11,442 bases of DNA from Pseudomonadales bacterium (GTDB lineage: Bacteria; Pseudomonadota; Gammaproteobacteria; Steroidobacterales; Steroidobacteraceae). Numbering within the stretch: position 1 is the first letter of the stretch; every line of letters begins with the position of its first letter. Where the stretch lies: positions 1 through 11,442 of the forward strand of contig JAGRJB010000048.1 in the NCBI GenBank assembly GCA_020442965.1, in the 5' to 3' direction. The notes under the pieces are model-generated. The model did not search any database and was not told where the DNA came from. It saw nothing but the letters and a program-made list of their open reading frames with translations. Shown in pieces: positions 1-5,814 of the stretch. A program made the translations under genes and the position numbers.

Positions 1-272
1 AAAATAAAGCCAATGTGTTCACCGCGAAATCGGTCACGTGCACTTGCGCTGAGCGCCGTCAGCTCAGTGTCGAGCACTCGTATGGTGCCGCGCTGCGGCG
101 CGAGCACGCCGCCTAACAAGCCGAGCAGCGTACTCTTGCCGCTGCCGCTCGGCCCCCGGAGAAACAGCGTCTCGCCCGCTTGCACCTCAAGGGCTTCGAT
201 CGAAAGCAGCGGCGGCTGACCAGGCCAGGCGTATTCGACGCCTTGTAGAGTCACGGCGGGAACGCGGGACAT
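1..272 (-). CDS. ABC transporter ATP-binding protein (5' part, cut by window edge)
   Basis: The reverse strand from the ATG at 272 encodes 90 residues before the window ends. It is the N-terminal part of an ABC ATPase that powers a membrane transporter from the cytoplasmic side. Visible features are aromatic residues Y14/W16 where the A-loop usually sits, a perfect Walker A motif GPSGSGKST at residues 40-48, and the segment HIGFI just before the expected Q-loop. That segment is typical of the LolD/MacB-like branch. The signature motif, Walker B and H-loop lie outside the window. The gene starts 8 bp after the stop of the upstream DUF2796 gene, so both are probably one transcript. Clustering of a DUF2796 (ZrgA) protein with an ABC ATPase and permease is known from the Vibrio cholerae Zrg zinc-uptake locus. 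A role in zinc or other metal transport is therefore the best inference. I saw no strong Shine-Dalgarno sequence, so translational coupling is possible. Confidence 0.88.
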   Translation of the reverse strand, partial: MSRVPAVTLQGVEYAWPGQPPLLSIEALEVQAGETLFLRGPSGSGKSTLLGLLGGVLAPQRGTIRVLDTELTALSASARDRFRGEHIGFI

Positions 273-280
273 CGTGGCGG

Positions 281-829
281 TCAGCGCAGTGAGACGCGCG
301 TCGCCGCAGGCGTTGCAGTCGTGGCGGTCTGCAGGCTGGCGGTGACGATATTGACTGTCGCGCTGGCGACATTTGGCAGGCGTTTCAGTAACCACAAATC
401 GACGAACCGCAATTGTGATGCGTCGCGGCAGTCGAACTTCATGAGCGCCTCGAAGTCGGCATGCCCGTGGTCCGCGTTGCCGTCCGACTCGCGCCATACG
501 GGTGACTGCAAGGACACCGAGTCGAGCCGGCAGTCAGCCGCAGCCGGTACACCGATAGCGCCTCGTCCGGAGCGCAACCATCTCTCGGCCGCGGCGAGCC
601 GCTGCCGATCGTCCGCGCTGCGGGGCGCATGCTCGAACCCGACGACGTTGCCGGCGGGAGCATCGATTTCGATCGTCAAGCGATCGGCGTCAATCGCGAC
701 ATTGACCACAACGCTACCGTGAACGTGCGCTGTGTGCTGGTCGAACTCGTCGGCGGCCGCATAAGTAGCGAAGCTCGTGAGGCTAGTTAGCACGGCGAGT
801 GCTGCCGCGAGATTTCCTGTCAGATTCAT
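281..829 (-). CDS. DUF2796 / ZrgA-type periplasmic metal-binding protein
   Basis: A protein of 182 residues read from the ATG at 829. A longer reading from 892 is possible, but the ATG at 829 puts a standard signal peptide at the very N-terminus: a hydrophobic stretch at about residues 7-25 and likely cleavage near the AAA at 24-26. The mature protein opens with an HVHG motif (35-38) and has the family-typical NVVGFEHAP block (61-69). Two cysteines, C100 and C134, could form a disulfide. A short DHGH (120-123) stands where relatives usually carry a long histidine-rich loop. DUF2796 includes ZrgA, the periplasmic zinc-binding part of the Vibrio Zrg zinc-uptake system, so the probable role is to capture zinc for the ABC transporter whose ATPase gene follows 8 bp downstream. 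Only six histidines remain in the mature protein, so metal capacity may be low. No clear Zur box was recognised upstream. Confidence 0.85.
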   Translation of the reverse strand: MNLTGNLAAALAVLTSLTSFATYAAADEFDQHTAHVHGSVVVNVAIDADRLTIEIDAPAGNVVGFEHAPRSADDRQRLAAAERWLRSGRGAIGVPAAADCRLDSVSLQSPVWRESDGNADHGHADFEALMKFDCRDASQLRFVDLWLLKRLPNVASATVNIVTASLQTATTATPAATRVSLR

Positions 830-1058
830 CGTTGCTCGCTGAGACGCTGTCGACCGGCTGCCGTGCCGGATATTAGCGCGCGTCCGACCCATTATTGTAC
901 CGTTCGACGCATTTGGCCGCGCGGCGGGACCGCGGGCCGATCAACGGATGATAATCGCGCGCAAAGGACTGGTCGCAGAGGGTGCAAGTTGCCGATAATG
1001 GCGGCATGCATGCCGCCCACAGCCCCACGAGCCCCTACACCGCCATGAAGTCGCGCTG
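830..1058. promoter_or_regulatory. Divergent intergenic region between the metal-uptake genes and the holA operon
   Basis: Both transcription units should start in this 229-bp gap. On the minus strand, TACAAT (899 to 894) is a reasonable -10 hexamer for the DUF2796 gene, but no good -35 lies 16-18 bp upstream of it. On the plus strand, GATAAT occurs at 950-955 and again at 994-999, also without a clear -35. The second copy directly precedes a perfect palindrome at 1000-1017. In E. coli and many relatives leuS-lptE precede holA; nothing like LptE is readable here in any frame. The promoter positions are guesses; only the divergent layout is certain. Confidence 0.4.
1000..1017. repeat. 18-bp perfect palindrome upstream of holA
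   Basis: GGCGGCATGCATGCCGCC equals its own reverse complement over all 18 bases, and the flanking bases do not extend it. It lies immediately downstream of a GATAAT hexamer (994-999) and about 42 bp before the holA start. The position would suit an operator over a transcription start, or a short hairpin in the 5' leader. In GC-rich DNA such palindromes also arise by chance, so function is unproven. Confidence 0.5.
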
Positions 1059-1062
1059 GTGA
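1006..1062 (+). other. Possible 18-codon leader ORF overlapping the holA start
   Basis: The ATG at 1006 opens a frame encoding MHAAHSPTSPYTAMKSRW and stops at TGA 1060-1062. This makes a 4-base GTGA overlap with the GTG start of holA at 1059. A second in-frame ATG at 1045 leaves only five codons. Such an overlap could allow translational coupling, because holA itself starts with GTG and has no clear ribosome-binding site. No Shine-Dalgarno sequence is visible before 1006 or 1045, the peptide resembles nothing I know, and chance is quite possible. Confidence 0.15.
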
Positions 1063-2066
1063 AGCTCACGTTGGAGAGCATGCGCTCGAGCCTTGCGCAA
1101 GAGCTGAAGCCAGCCTATCTGATCTCGGGCGACGAGCCGCTGTTGGTGGCGGAGGCTGCCGACGCCGTTCGTGAGCGCGCGCGTGCCGCGGGCTTCCTTG
1201 AGCGTGAGGTCTATTTCATCGAACGTGTCTCGGACTGGCCGGACGTGCTGGCCGGCGCTAACAACCTATCGCTGTTCGGTTCACGGAAGCTGCTGGAGCT
1301 GCGGCTGCCCGCGGCGAAGCCGGGTGTCGCCGGCGCCAAAGCGATCGCACAACTCCTGGAGCAATCCGATCCTGATACGGTCATTTTGATGCTTACCGGC
1401 CGGCTCGATCGGGACGCGCAGAATGCCGCCTGGGTGCGCGCATTCACATCTAGGGGTGCGTGGTTGCCAGTCTGGCCGATCGATGCGGCTCGCTTACCCG
1501 CCTGGCTGGGCGCGCGTGCCCGCTTCTTGAAACTCGAGTTGGCAGCGGATGCATTGGAATTCGTCGCCGAGCGCTGCGAGGGCAATCTGCTCGCCGCCCA
1601 ACAGGAGCTGGAAAAGCTACAGCTCCTGGCGCCCACCGGGCGCGTCAGTCTGGCAACCGTGCGAGCGGCGGTTGCCGACAGTGCGCGTTACGACGTTTAC
1701 CAACTCGGGGAGGCCGCCTTGGCGGGCGACGTGACGCGCGCGCTCAGAATACTCGCGGGTCTGCGCGGCGAAGGGGTTGAGCCGACGCTCGCCTTGTGGT
1801 CGCTGGCGCGCGAAATCAAAAGTCTCTGGCAAGCCGTGCAGCCACAGGCGCCGGCGCAGCGCAATTGGCAACGCTCGTCGGCGGCACTCGAGCAAGGCAA
1901 GCGCAGGGCGCACAAGTTGCCGTACGCGCTTCTTGCGGAGCGTGCCGCCCGTGCCGATCGTATGATCAAAGGGCTGATGCCGGGCAATGCCTGGGACGAA
2001 ATGGCTCTGCTCGTGAGTGAGCTTGCCGGTATCCACACGTTGCCACTGATCGCGGCATGGCGCTGA
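1059..2066 (+). CDS. holA: DNA polymerase III, delta subunit
   Basis: A protein of 335 residues starting at GTG 1059. HolA is the delta subunit of the clamp-loader complex; it contacts the beta sliding clamp and opens its ring during replication. The sequence aligns from its first residues with E. coli HolA (343 aa): AYLISGDEPLL at 19-29 matches the E. coli AYLLLGNDPLL block. NLSLFGSR at 69-76 is the clamp-binding hook, with L72 and F73 in the key positions. EGNLLAAQQELEKL and the later EGVEPTLALWSLAREIK segment match domain II and the start of domain III. The GTG start is preferred because family members begin about eight residues before the conserved helix. An internal ATG at 1080 has a GGAG just upstream but would remove those residues. 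It heads the plus-strand gene block, followed 16 bp later by nadD as in E. coli, but lptE is not directly upstream. Confidence 0.95.
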   Translation: MKLTLESMRSSLAQELKPAYLISGDEPLLVAEAADAVRERARAAGFLEREVYFIERVSDWPDVLAGANNLSLFGSRKLLELRLPAAKPGVAGAKAIAQLLEQSDPDTVILMLTGRLDRDAQNAAWVRAFTSRGAWLPVWPIDAARLPAWLGARARFLKLELAADALEFVAERCEGNLLAAQQELEKLQLLAPTGRVSLATVRAAVADSARYDVYQLGEAALAGDVTRALRILAGLRGEGVEPTLALWSLAREIKSLWQAVQPQAPAQRNWQRSSAALEQGKRRAHKLPYALLAERAARADRMIKGLMPGNAWDEMALLVSELAGIHTLPLIAAWR

Positions 2067-2082
2067 GACGGAGAGATTATTG

Positions 2083-2727
2083 ATGCGGCCACTCGGAATA
2101 TTCGGCGGGACCTTCGATCCGATTCACTTCGGACATCTTAGAACCGCGTTTGAATTACAACAGTCACTCGGACTTGCGGAGGTACGATTCTTACCGACCG
2201 GGGATCCACCGCATCGTAGTGAACCCTTGGCCGACGCGAACCTGCGGCTGGCGATGGTGCGTGCAGCCGTTGCCGACCAACGCGGCTTCACGGTCGACGA
2301 TCGTGAAGTGCGTCGCGCCGGCGTGTCTTACTCGGTGGAGACGATGGACGCACTGCGCGAAGAATTCGCGGACCGGTCGCTGTGTCTATTGCTCGGGATG
2401 GATGCTTTCCTGGGACTTCCAGGTTGGCATCGCTGGCAGGAGTTGTTCGATCTCGTGCACGTCATCGTGGCCCATCGACCCGGGTGGAAGGCGCCGACGA
2501 AAGGGCCGTTGGGCGAATTGCTGGTAGACCGCGGCACCGGCAGTGTGCAGGAACTGCGCCAGGCGCCCGCAGGCAGGCTCTATATTCAGGCGGTGACGCA
2601 GCTCGAGATTTCCTCCACCGAGCTGCGCCAATTGATCGAGGCGGGCCACGATCCGCGCTACCTTGTGCCCGATTCTGTGCGCGAAATCATTCGCGAGTCG
2701 AGGTGCTATGCTCGCAGCCATGATTGA
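2083..2727 (+). CDS. nadD: Nicotinate-nucleotide adenylyltransferase
   Basis: A protein of 214 residues. NadD is the cytoplasmic enzyme that joins ATP and nicotinate mononucleotide to give deamido-NAD and pyrophosphate, an essential step of NAD synthesis. The nucleotidyltransferase signature GGTFDPIHFGH is at residues 8-18, including the HxGH catalytic motif (H15, H18). The substrate-binding block GMDAFLGLPGWHRW lies mid-protein, and the ISSTELR motif is at 176-182, followed by the usual YLVPDSV stretch. Length matches the family (about 210 aa). An in-frame TTG lies one codon earlier at 2080; the ATG at 2083 is chosen because GGAGAG at 2070-2075 is correctly spaced from it. It lies 16 bp after holA and 9 bp before rsfS, an arrangement conserved in many gammaproteobacteria. 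Confidence 0.97.
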   Translation: MRPLGIFGGTFDPIHFGHLRTAFELQQSLGLAEVRFLPTGDPPHRSEPLADANLRLAMVRAAVADQRGFTVDDREVRRAGVSYSVETMDALREEFADRSLCLLLGMDAFLGLPGWHRWQELFDLVHVIVAHRPGWKAPTKGPLGELLVDRGTGSVQELRQAPAGRLYIQAVTQLEISSTELRQLIEAGHDPRYLVPDSVREIIRESRCYARSHD

Positions 2728-2736
2728 TAGGATCCC

Positions 2737-3219
2737 ATGACCGCCAAAAAACGCGCCAAACACGCCACACGGTCCAAACAGGCCACACGGGCCAAACGGG
2801 CCAAACGCGCGAAAGTCAAGAAAGCGCCCAGTTCGCTGCCGGCGATCGTCCAGGCGGCACTCGAGGACATGAAAGCGGTGAACATCCAGATGTTCGATGT
2901 CACCCTACTCACTTATGTGACCGACACTGTGTTCGTCACGTCGGGTACTTCCGATCGCCACGTGCGTTCGATTGCCGAACGAGTGGTCGAAGCAGCCAAG
3001 AAGGCAGGCTACCAACCACTTGGCATCGAGGGCGCGCGTGAGGGTGAGTGGGTGCTGGTCGACCTCAACGAGGTCGTCTGTCATGTCATGTTACCGCGCA
3101 CACGTGAACTCTATGCGCTCGAGCAACTGTGGGATACGCCGACTCCGGCGATGAGCGCAGCGGCTCCGCCTGCGCCACGCAGGCGCGTCAGCAGCCGGAC
3201 GCGTTCGACGACATCCTGA
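2737..3219 (+). CDS. rsfS: Ribosomal silencing factor RsfS (Iojap family) with basic N-terminal tail
   Basis: A protein of 160 residues, against 105 in E. coli RsfS. The factor binds uL14 on the 50S subunit and blocks subunit joining when nutrients are scarce. The conserved core spans about residues 34-132, with the family blocks VTSGTSDRHVRSIAERV, LGIEG, WVLVDLNEVVCHVM and YALEQLW. Before it sits a 33-residue tail made almost only of Ala, Lys, Arg and Thr, encoded by tandem 9-bp units (2755-2808). After it comes a 28-residue Ala/Pro/Arg/Ser tail. The start at 2737 is well supported: AGGA at 2729-2732 precedes it, and no ATG, GTG or TTG occurs between codon 1 and Met45, which lies inside the core. 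The tail is therefore translated if the gene is. Its lysine codons are nearly all AAA. The tail's function is unknown; RNA or ribosome contact is a guess. Confidence 0.95.
   Translation: MTAKKRAKHATRSKQATRAKRAKRAKVKKAPSSLPAIVQAALEDMKAVNIQMFDVTLLTYVTDTVFVTSGTSDRHVRSIAERVVEAAKKAGYQPLGIEGAREGEWVLVDLNEVVCHVMLPRTRELYALEQLWDTPTPAMSAAAPPAPRRRVSSRTRSTTS
2755..2808 (+). repeat. Six tandem 9-bp coding units in the RsfS N-terminal tail
   Basis: The 54 bases are six 9-bp units of the form GCCAAACGG / GCCACACGG, all in the reading frame of rsfS. They encode Ala-Lys-His, Ala-Thr-Arg, Ser-Lys-Gln, Ala-Thr-Arg, Ala-Lys-Arg and Ala-Lys-Arg. The first four units form two 18-bp copies that differ at only two positions. 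A further degenerate unit (GCGAAAGTC) follows. Because the unit is a multiple of three, copy-number change would lengthen or shorten the basic tail without breaking the gene. Confidence 0.85.
3167..3185 (+). other. Perfect 8-bp stem, 3-base loop hairpin at the rsfS 3' end
   Basis: CGCCTGCG and CGCAGGCG flank the loop CCA, giving an 8-bp GC-rich stem inside the codons for the C-terminal tail of RsfS. It lies 58 bp before the rlmH start. No T-run follows, so it is not an intrinsic terminator. It could shape mRNA processing or the ratio of the two products, or be a by-product of Pro/Ala/Arg codons in GC-rich DNA. Confidence 0.3.
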
Positions 3220-3242
3220 CGACTGCGGCAGTTCGGCAAGCG

Positions 3243-3704
3243 ATGCGGGTTCGAATTATCGCCGTCGGTACGCGTTGCCCCGAGTGGGTCGAGACGGCCT
3301 TCGCCGACTTCGCCCGACGCTTGCCGCCGGCAGTGCGCCCCGAGCTGATCGAGATACCGGCCGCAAGCCGCAGTCAGAGCGAACGGGCGCCGGCCCTCGA
3401 GGCGCAACGCTTGTTAGCCGTGGTGGCGGACGAAGACTTCGTCGTCGCGCTCGATGAGTGCGGCAAAACTTTCACAAGCGTCGCTTTGTCAAAATGGCTC
3501 GATGGACGTCGCCATGCGCGACGCAATTTGGCCTTTCTGATAGGCGGACCAGACGGTTTCGCCGCCGCGGTCAAGCAGCGCGCAGATCTGAGCTGGTCGC
3601 TGTCGGCGTTGACCCTGCCGCATGCGCTCGTGCGCGTTGTCTTGATCGAGCAGCTCTATCGAGCACACTGTCTGCTCATCAACCACCCGTATCATCGGGC
3701 ATGA
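3243..3704 (+). CDS. rlmH: 23S rRNA (pseudouridine1915-N3)-methyltransferase
   Basis: A protein of 153 residues, against 155 in E. coli RlmH. It is a SPOUT (alpha/beta-knot) methyltransferase that uses S-adenosylmethionine to methylate N3 of pseudouridine 1915 in helix 69 of 23S rRNA on assembled 70S ribosomes. The start MRVRIIAVGT matches the family N-terminus. LIGGPDG at 99-105 is the cofactor-binding knot loop. The long C-terminal block runs from SLSALTLPHALVRV to NHPYHR and contains the Tyr-His-Arg end needed for activity. The same frame is open further upstream, to 3129, but that part overlaps rsfS and is unlike RlmH, so ATG 3243 is chosen although no strong ribosome-binding site precedes it. 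The gap to rsfS is 23 bp. Both products act on the large subunit or the assembled ribosome, and the pair is widely conserved. Confidence 0.97.
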   Translation: MRVRIIAVGTRCPEWVETAFADFARRLPPAVRPELIEIPAASRSQSERAPALEAQRLLAVVADEDFVVALDECGKTFTSVALSKWLDGRRHARRNLAFLIGGPDGFAAAVKQRADLSWSLSALTLPHALVRVVLIEQLYRAHCLLINHPYHRA

Positions 3705-3720
3705 GTTGGTCGTGAATGAC

Positions 3721-4317
3721 ATGGATGCGCAGATCCCGAGCCTGTGTTTGGCCTCCGCTTCGCCTCGACGACAGCAGCTGCTCCAACAGATCGGCGTGCG
3801 GTTCGTGACCGCGGCTGGCGACATCGATGAGTCGCCATTGCTCGACGAAGAGCCGGCTATCTATGTCGAAAGACTCGCGCGCGCCAAGGCCCTGGCGGTC
3901 TGGGAGCGGCGCGGTGGCGACCTCGCCGTATTGGGCGCGGACACCACGGTAGTCCTGGACGGCGAGATACTCGGCAAGCCCACCGACGAGTACGATGCCG
4001 TTCGCATGCTGGCGCGTTTGTCGGCACGTGAGCACCTTGTGCTCACGAGCGTCGCGCTGGTCACGGCGCACCGCGTGGCGCTATGTACCTCCTACAATAA
4101 GGTGCGCTTTCGTGCCACGACGAGTGCCGAACGGCAGGCATACTGGCGCACCGGCGAGCCACTGGGCAAAGCCGGCGGTTACGCCATTCAGGGCTATGGC
4201 GCCGTGTTCGTGGACAATCTGCAAGGCAGTTTTTCCGGTGTCATGGGCTTGCCACTCACGGAGACCGCCGAGTTACTCCGTGACGCGGAAATTCCCTACT
4301 GGGAGCCAATTGTCTGA
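3721..4317 (+). CDS. maf: Maf/YhdE-type nucleoside triphosphate pyrophosphatase (dTTP/UTP)
   Basis: A protein of 198 residues from ATG 3721; in-frame TTG 3706 and GTG 3712 are possible longer starts. Maf proteins hydrolyse non-canonical or excess nucleoside triphosphates to the monophosphate and pyrophosphate in the cytoplasm, and some members inhibit septum formation when overproduced. Visible motifs are the substrate-loop ASASPRR (11-17), the acidic DIDES (34-38), K56 in ARAK, the catalytic aspartate D74 in LGADT, GKP, and AGGYAIQG near the C-terminus. The SPRR, GADT and GYAIQG forms match the YhdE subgroup (dTTP, UTP and modified pyrimidines) rather than the YceF subgroup (7-methyl-GTP). 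As in E. coli, it directly precedes rng (12 bp gap); unlike E. coli, where mreBCD come before it, it follows rlmH. Confidence 0.95.
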   Translation: MDAQIPSLCLASASPRRQQLLQQIGVRFVTAAGDIDESPLLDEEPAIYVERLARAKALAVWERRGGDLAVLGADTTVVLDGEILGKPTDEYDAVRMLARLSAREHLVLTSVALVTAHRVALCTSYNKVRFRATTSAERQAYWRTGEPLGKAGGYAIQGYGAVFVDNLQGSFSGVMGLPLTETAELLRDAEIPYWEPIV

Positions 4318-4329
4318 TGCGAGGCTCGT

Positions 4330-5799
4330 TTGACGACTGAGATCTTGATCAATGTTGCTCCACGCGAGACGCGCGCGGCGCTCGTCGAGGGTGGTGTGCT
4401 CGCCGAGCTGTTCATAGAGCGCGCGAGTCGCCGTAGCATCGTCAGCAATATTTTCAAGGGTAAGGTGCAACGAGTGCTGCCTGGCATGCAGGCCGCATTC
4501 ATCGAGATCGGTCTTGAGCGCACGGCGTTCCTGCATGTCAACGACATCGCGCTGGCGCGTCCTGACGATACGATAGTCAGTGCACCTGCGGTCGACGACA
4601 TTCGTCGCCTGGTGACCGAAGGTGACGAGATACTCGTACAGGTTGTCAAGGAGCCGATCGGCACCAAAGGCGCACGACTTACGACATTTGTCGCCTTGCC
4701 GTCACGCTTGTTAGTATTCATGCCGCGCGGCGAAGGCATCGGCGTCTCGACGCGGATCGACGACGAGTTGGAGCGCAGTCGCTTGAAGTCCATCATGGCC
4801 GAGCTCACGCCACGCCGACCAGAGGGTGGCTACATATTGCGCACGGCTGCCAGCGGCGCGAGCGCTGAAGCGCTGCGCGCCGATGTTCTGTATCTCGGGC
4901 GACTGTGGGAGCACGTCCGTGAATCGACCGCGCGCACGGCGGCCGGCAATCTGGTGCACGAGGATCTGGCATTGCCGCTGCGTATGTTGCGTGATGAGTT
5001 GAGCCGGGGCGTCGATCGTGTGCTAGTCGACAATCCGACCACGCACGCCGAACTTCGTGAGTTCGCCCGAACGTTCATGCCGCACAGTCCCACGCGCATC
5101 GATCTGTACACCAACGGTCGGCCGCTGTTCGATCTGCACGCGATCGAGCAGGATGTGGATCGCGCGCTCGATCGGCAGGTCACACTGAAATCGGGTGGGT
5201 ACCTGATCGTCGACCAGACCGAGGCTTTGACGACAATCGACGTCAATACCGGTGGCTTTGTTGGACATCGCAATCTCGAAGACACGATCTTCCGCACCAA
5301 TCTCGAAGCAGCGGTTTCGATCGCGCGCCAACTCCGTCTGCGCAACCTCGGGGGAATCATCATCATCGACTTCATCGATATGATCGATGCTGCGCATCGC
5401 GAGCAGGTATTGGCCGCGCTCGAGGGCGCGCTGGCGGCCGATCGCGCCCAGTGCCATGTCTCGAGTGTGTCGCCGCTTGGGCTCGTGGAGATGACCCGCA
5501 AGCGCACGCGCGAGAGTCTGGAACATCTGCTGTGCCAGGCTTGTCCGACCTGTGAAGGACGCGGTTTTGTGCGCACTTCCGAGACGGTCGCAAATGAGAT
5601 CTTTCGGGAAGTCGTGCGCCAGAGCCGCCAGTTCGCGAGTAAAGAATTACTGATCCTTGCCCACCAGGATGTTATCGACCGCTTGCTCGACGAAGACTCT
5701 GCGCCGCTCGCCGAGCTCGAGGGCCAGGTTGGGCGGCCCATTCGCTTGCAAGCCGAGGCGCTGTATGGCTTTGATCAGTACGACGTCGTGCTCGTTTAG
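4330..5799 (+). CDS. rng: Ribonuclease G
   Basis: A protein of 489 residues, exactly the length of E. coli RNase G. It is an endoribonuclease of the RNase E/G family that matures the 5' end of 16S rRNA and cuts some mRNAs at A/U-rich single-stranded sites with a 5' monophosphate. An S1 RNA-binding domain lies near residues 38-125 (IVSNIFKGKVQRVLPGMQ opens it). The Mg-binding catalytic aspartates are D304 (TIDVNTG) and D347 (IIIDFIDM). The zinc-link cysteines are C405 and C408 in CPTC. The long C-terminal scaffold of RNase E is absent, which fixes the call as RNase G. It starts with TTG; the E. coli-like N-terminus (MTTEILINV) and a GAGG at 4321-4324 five bases upstream support it. An ATG at 4317, overlapping the maf stop, opens only a seven-codon frame. 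The gap to yhdP is 15 bp. Confidence 0.97.
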   Translation: MTTEILINVAPRETRAALVEGGVLAELFIERASRRSIVSNIFKGKVQRVLPGMQAAFIEIGLERTAFLHVNDIALARPDDTIVSAPAVDDIRRLVTEGDEILVQVVKEPIGTKGARLTTFVALPSRLLVFMPRGEGIGVSTRIDDELERSRLKSIMAELTPRRPEGGYILRTAASGASAEALRADVLYLGRLWEHVRESTARTAAGNLVHEDLALPLRMLRDELSRGVDRVLVDNPTTHAELREFARTFMPHSPTRIDLYTNGRPLFDLHAIEQDVDRALDRQVTLKSGGYLIVDQTEALTTIDVNTGGFVGHRNLEDTIFRTNLEAAVSIARQLRLRNLGGIIIIDFIDMIDAAHREQVLAALEGALAADRAQCHVSSVSPLGLVEMTRKRTRESLEHLLCQACPTCEGRGFVRTSETVANEIFREVVRQSRQFASKELLILAHQDVIDRLLDEDSAPLAELEGQVGRPIRLQAEALYGFDQYDVVLV

Positions 5800-5814
5800 C
5801 CTGTTACTGCTCTG

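Noticed and set aside
830..892. A 21-residue longer N-terminus for the DUF2796 protein
   Set aside because: It would bury the signal peptide behind a charged extension; the ATG at 829 gives a normal secreted-protein N-terminus.
863..1048. A 61-codon plus-strand open frame in the gap before holA
   Set aside because: It is Arg/Pro/Thr-rich with no resemblance to LptE or any family I know, and it does not couple to the holA start.
3129..3242. A 38-residue N-terminal extension of RlmH overlapping rsfS
   Set aside because: RlmH is about 155 residues and the ATG at 3243 gives the conserved N-terminus; the upstream part is the other frame of the rsfS tail.
3186..3242. A possible intrinsic terminator between rsfS and rlmH
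   Set aside because: The nearby hairpin has no following T-run and the 23-bp gap fits uninterrupted transcription.
4830..5741. A long antisense open frame of about 300 codons opposite rng
   Set aside because: It is the complement of a well-conserved rng coding region in GC-rich DNA, and its product is a low-complexity Arg/Ser-rich string without a recognisable domain.
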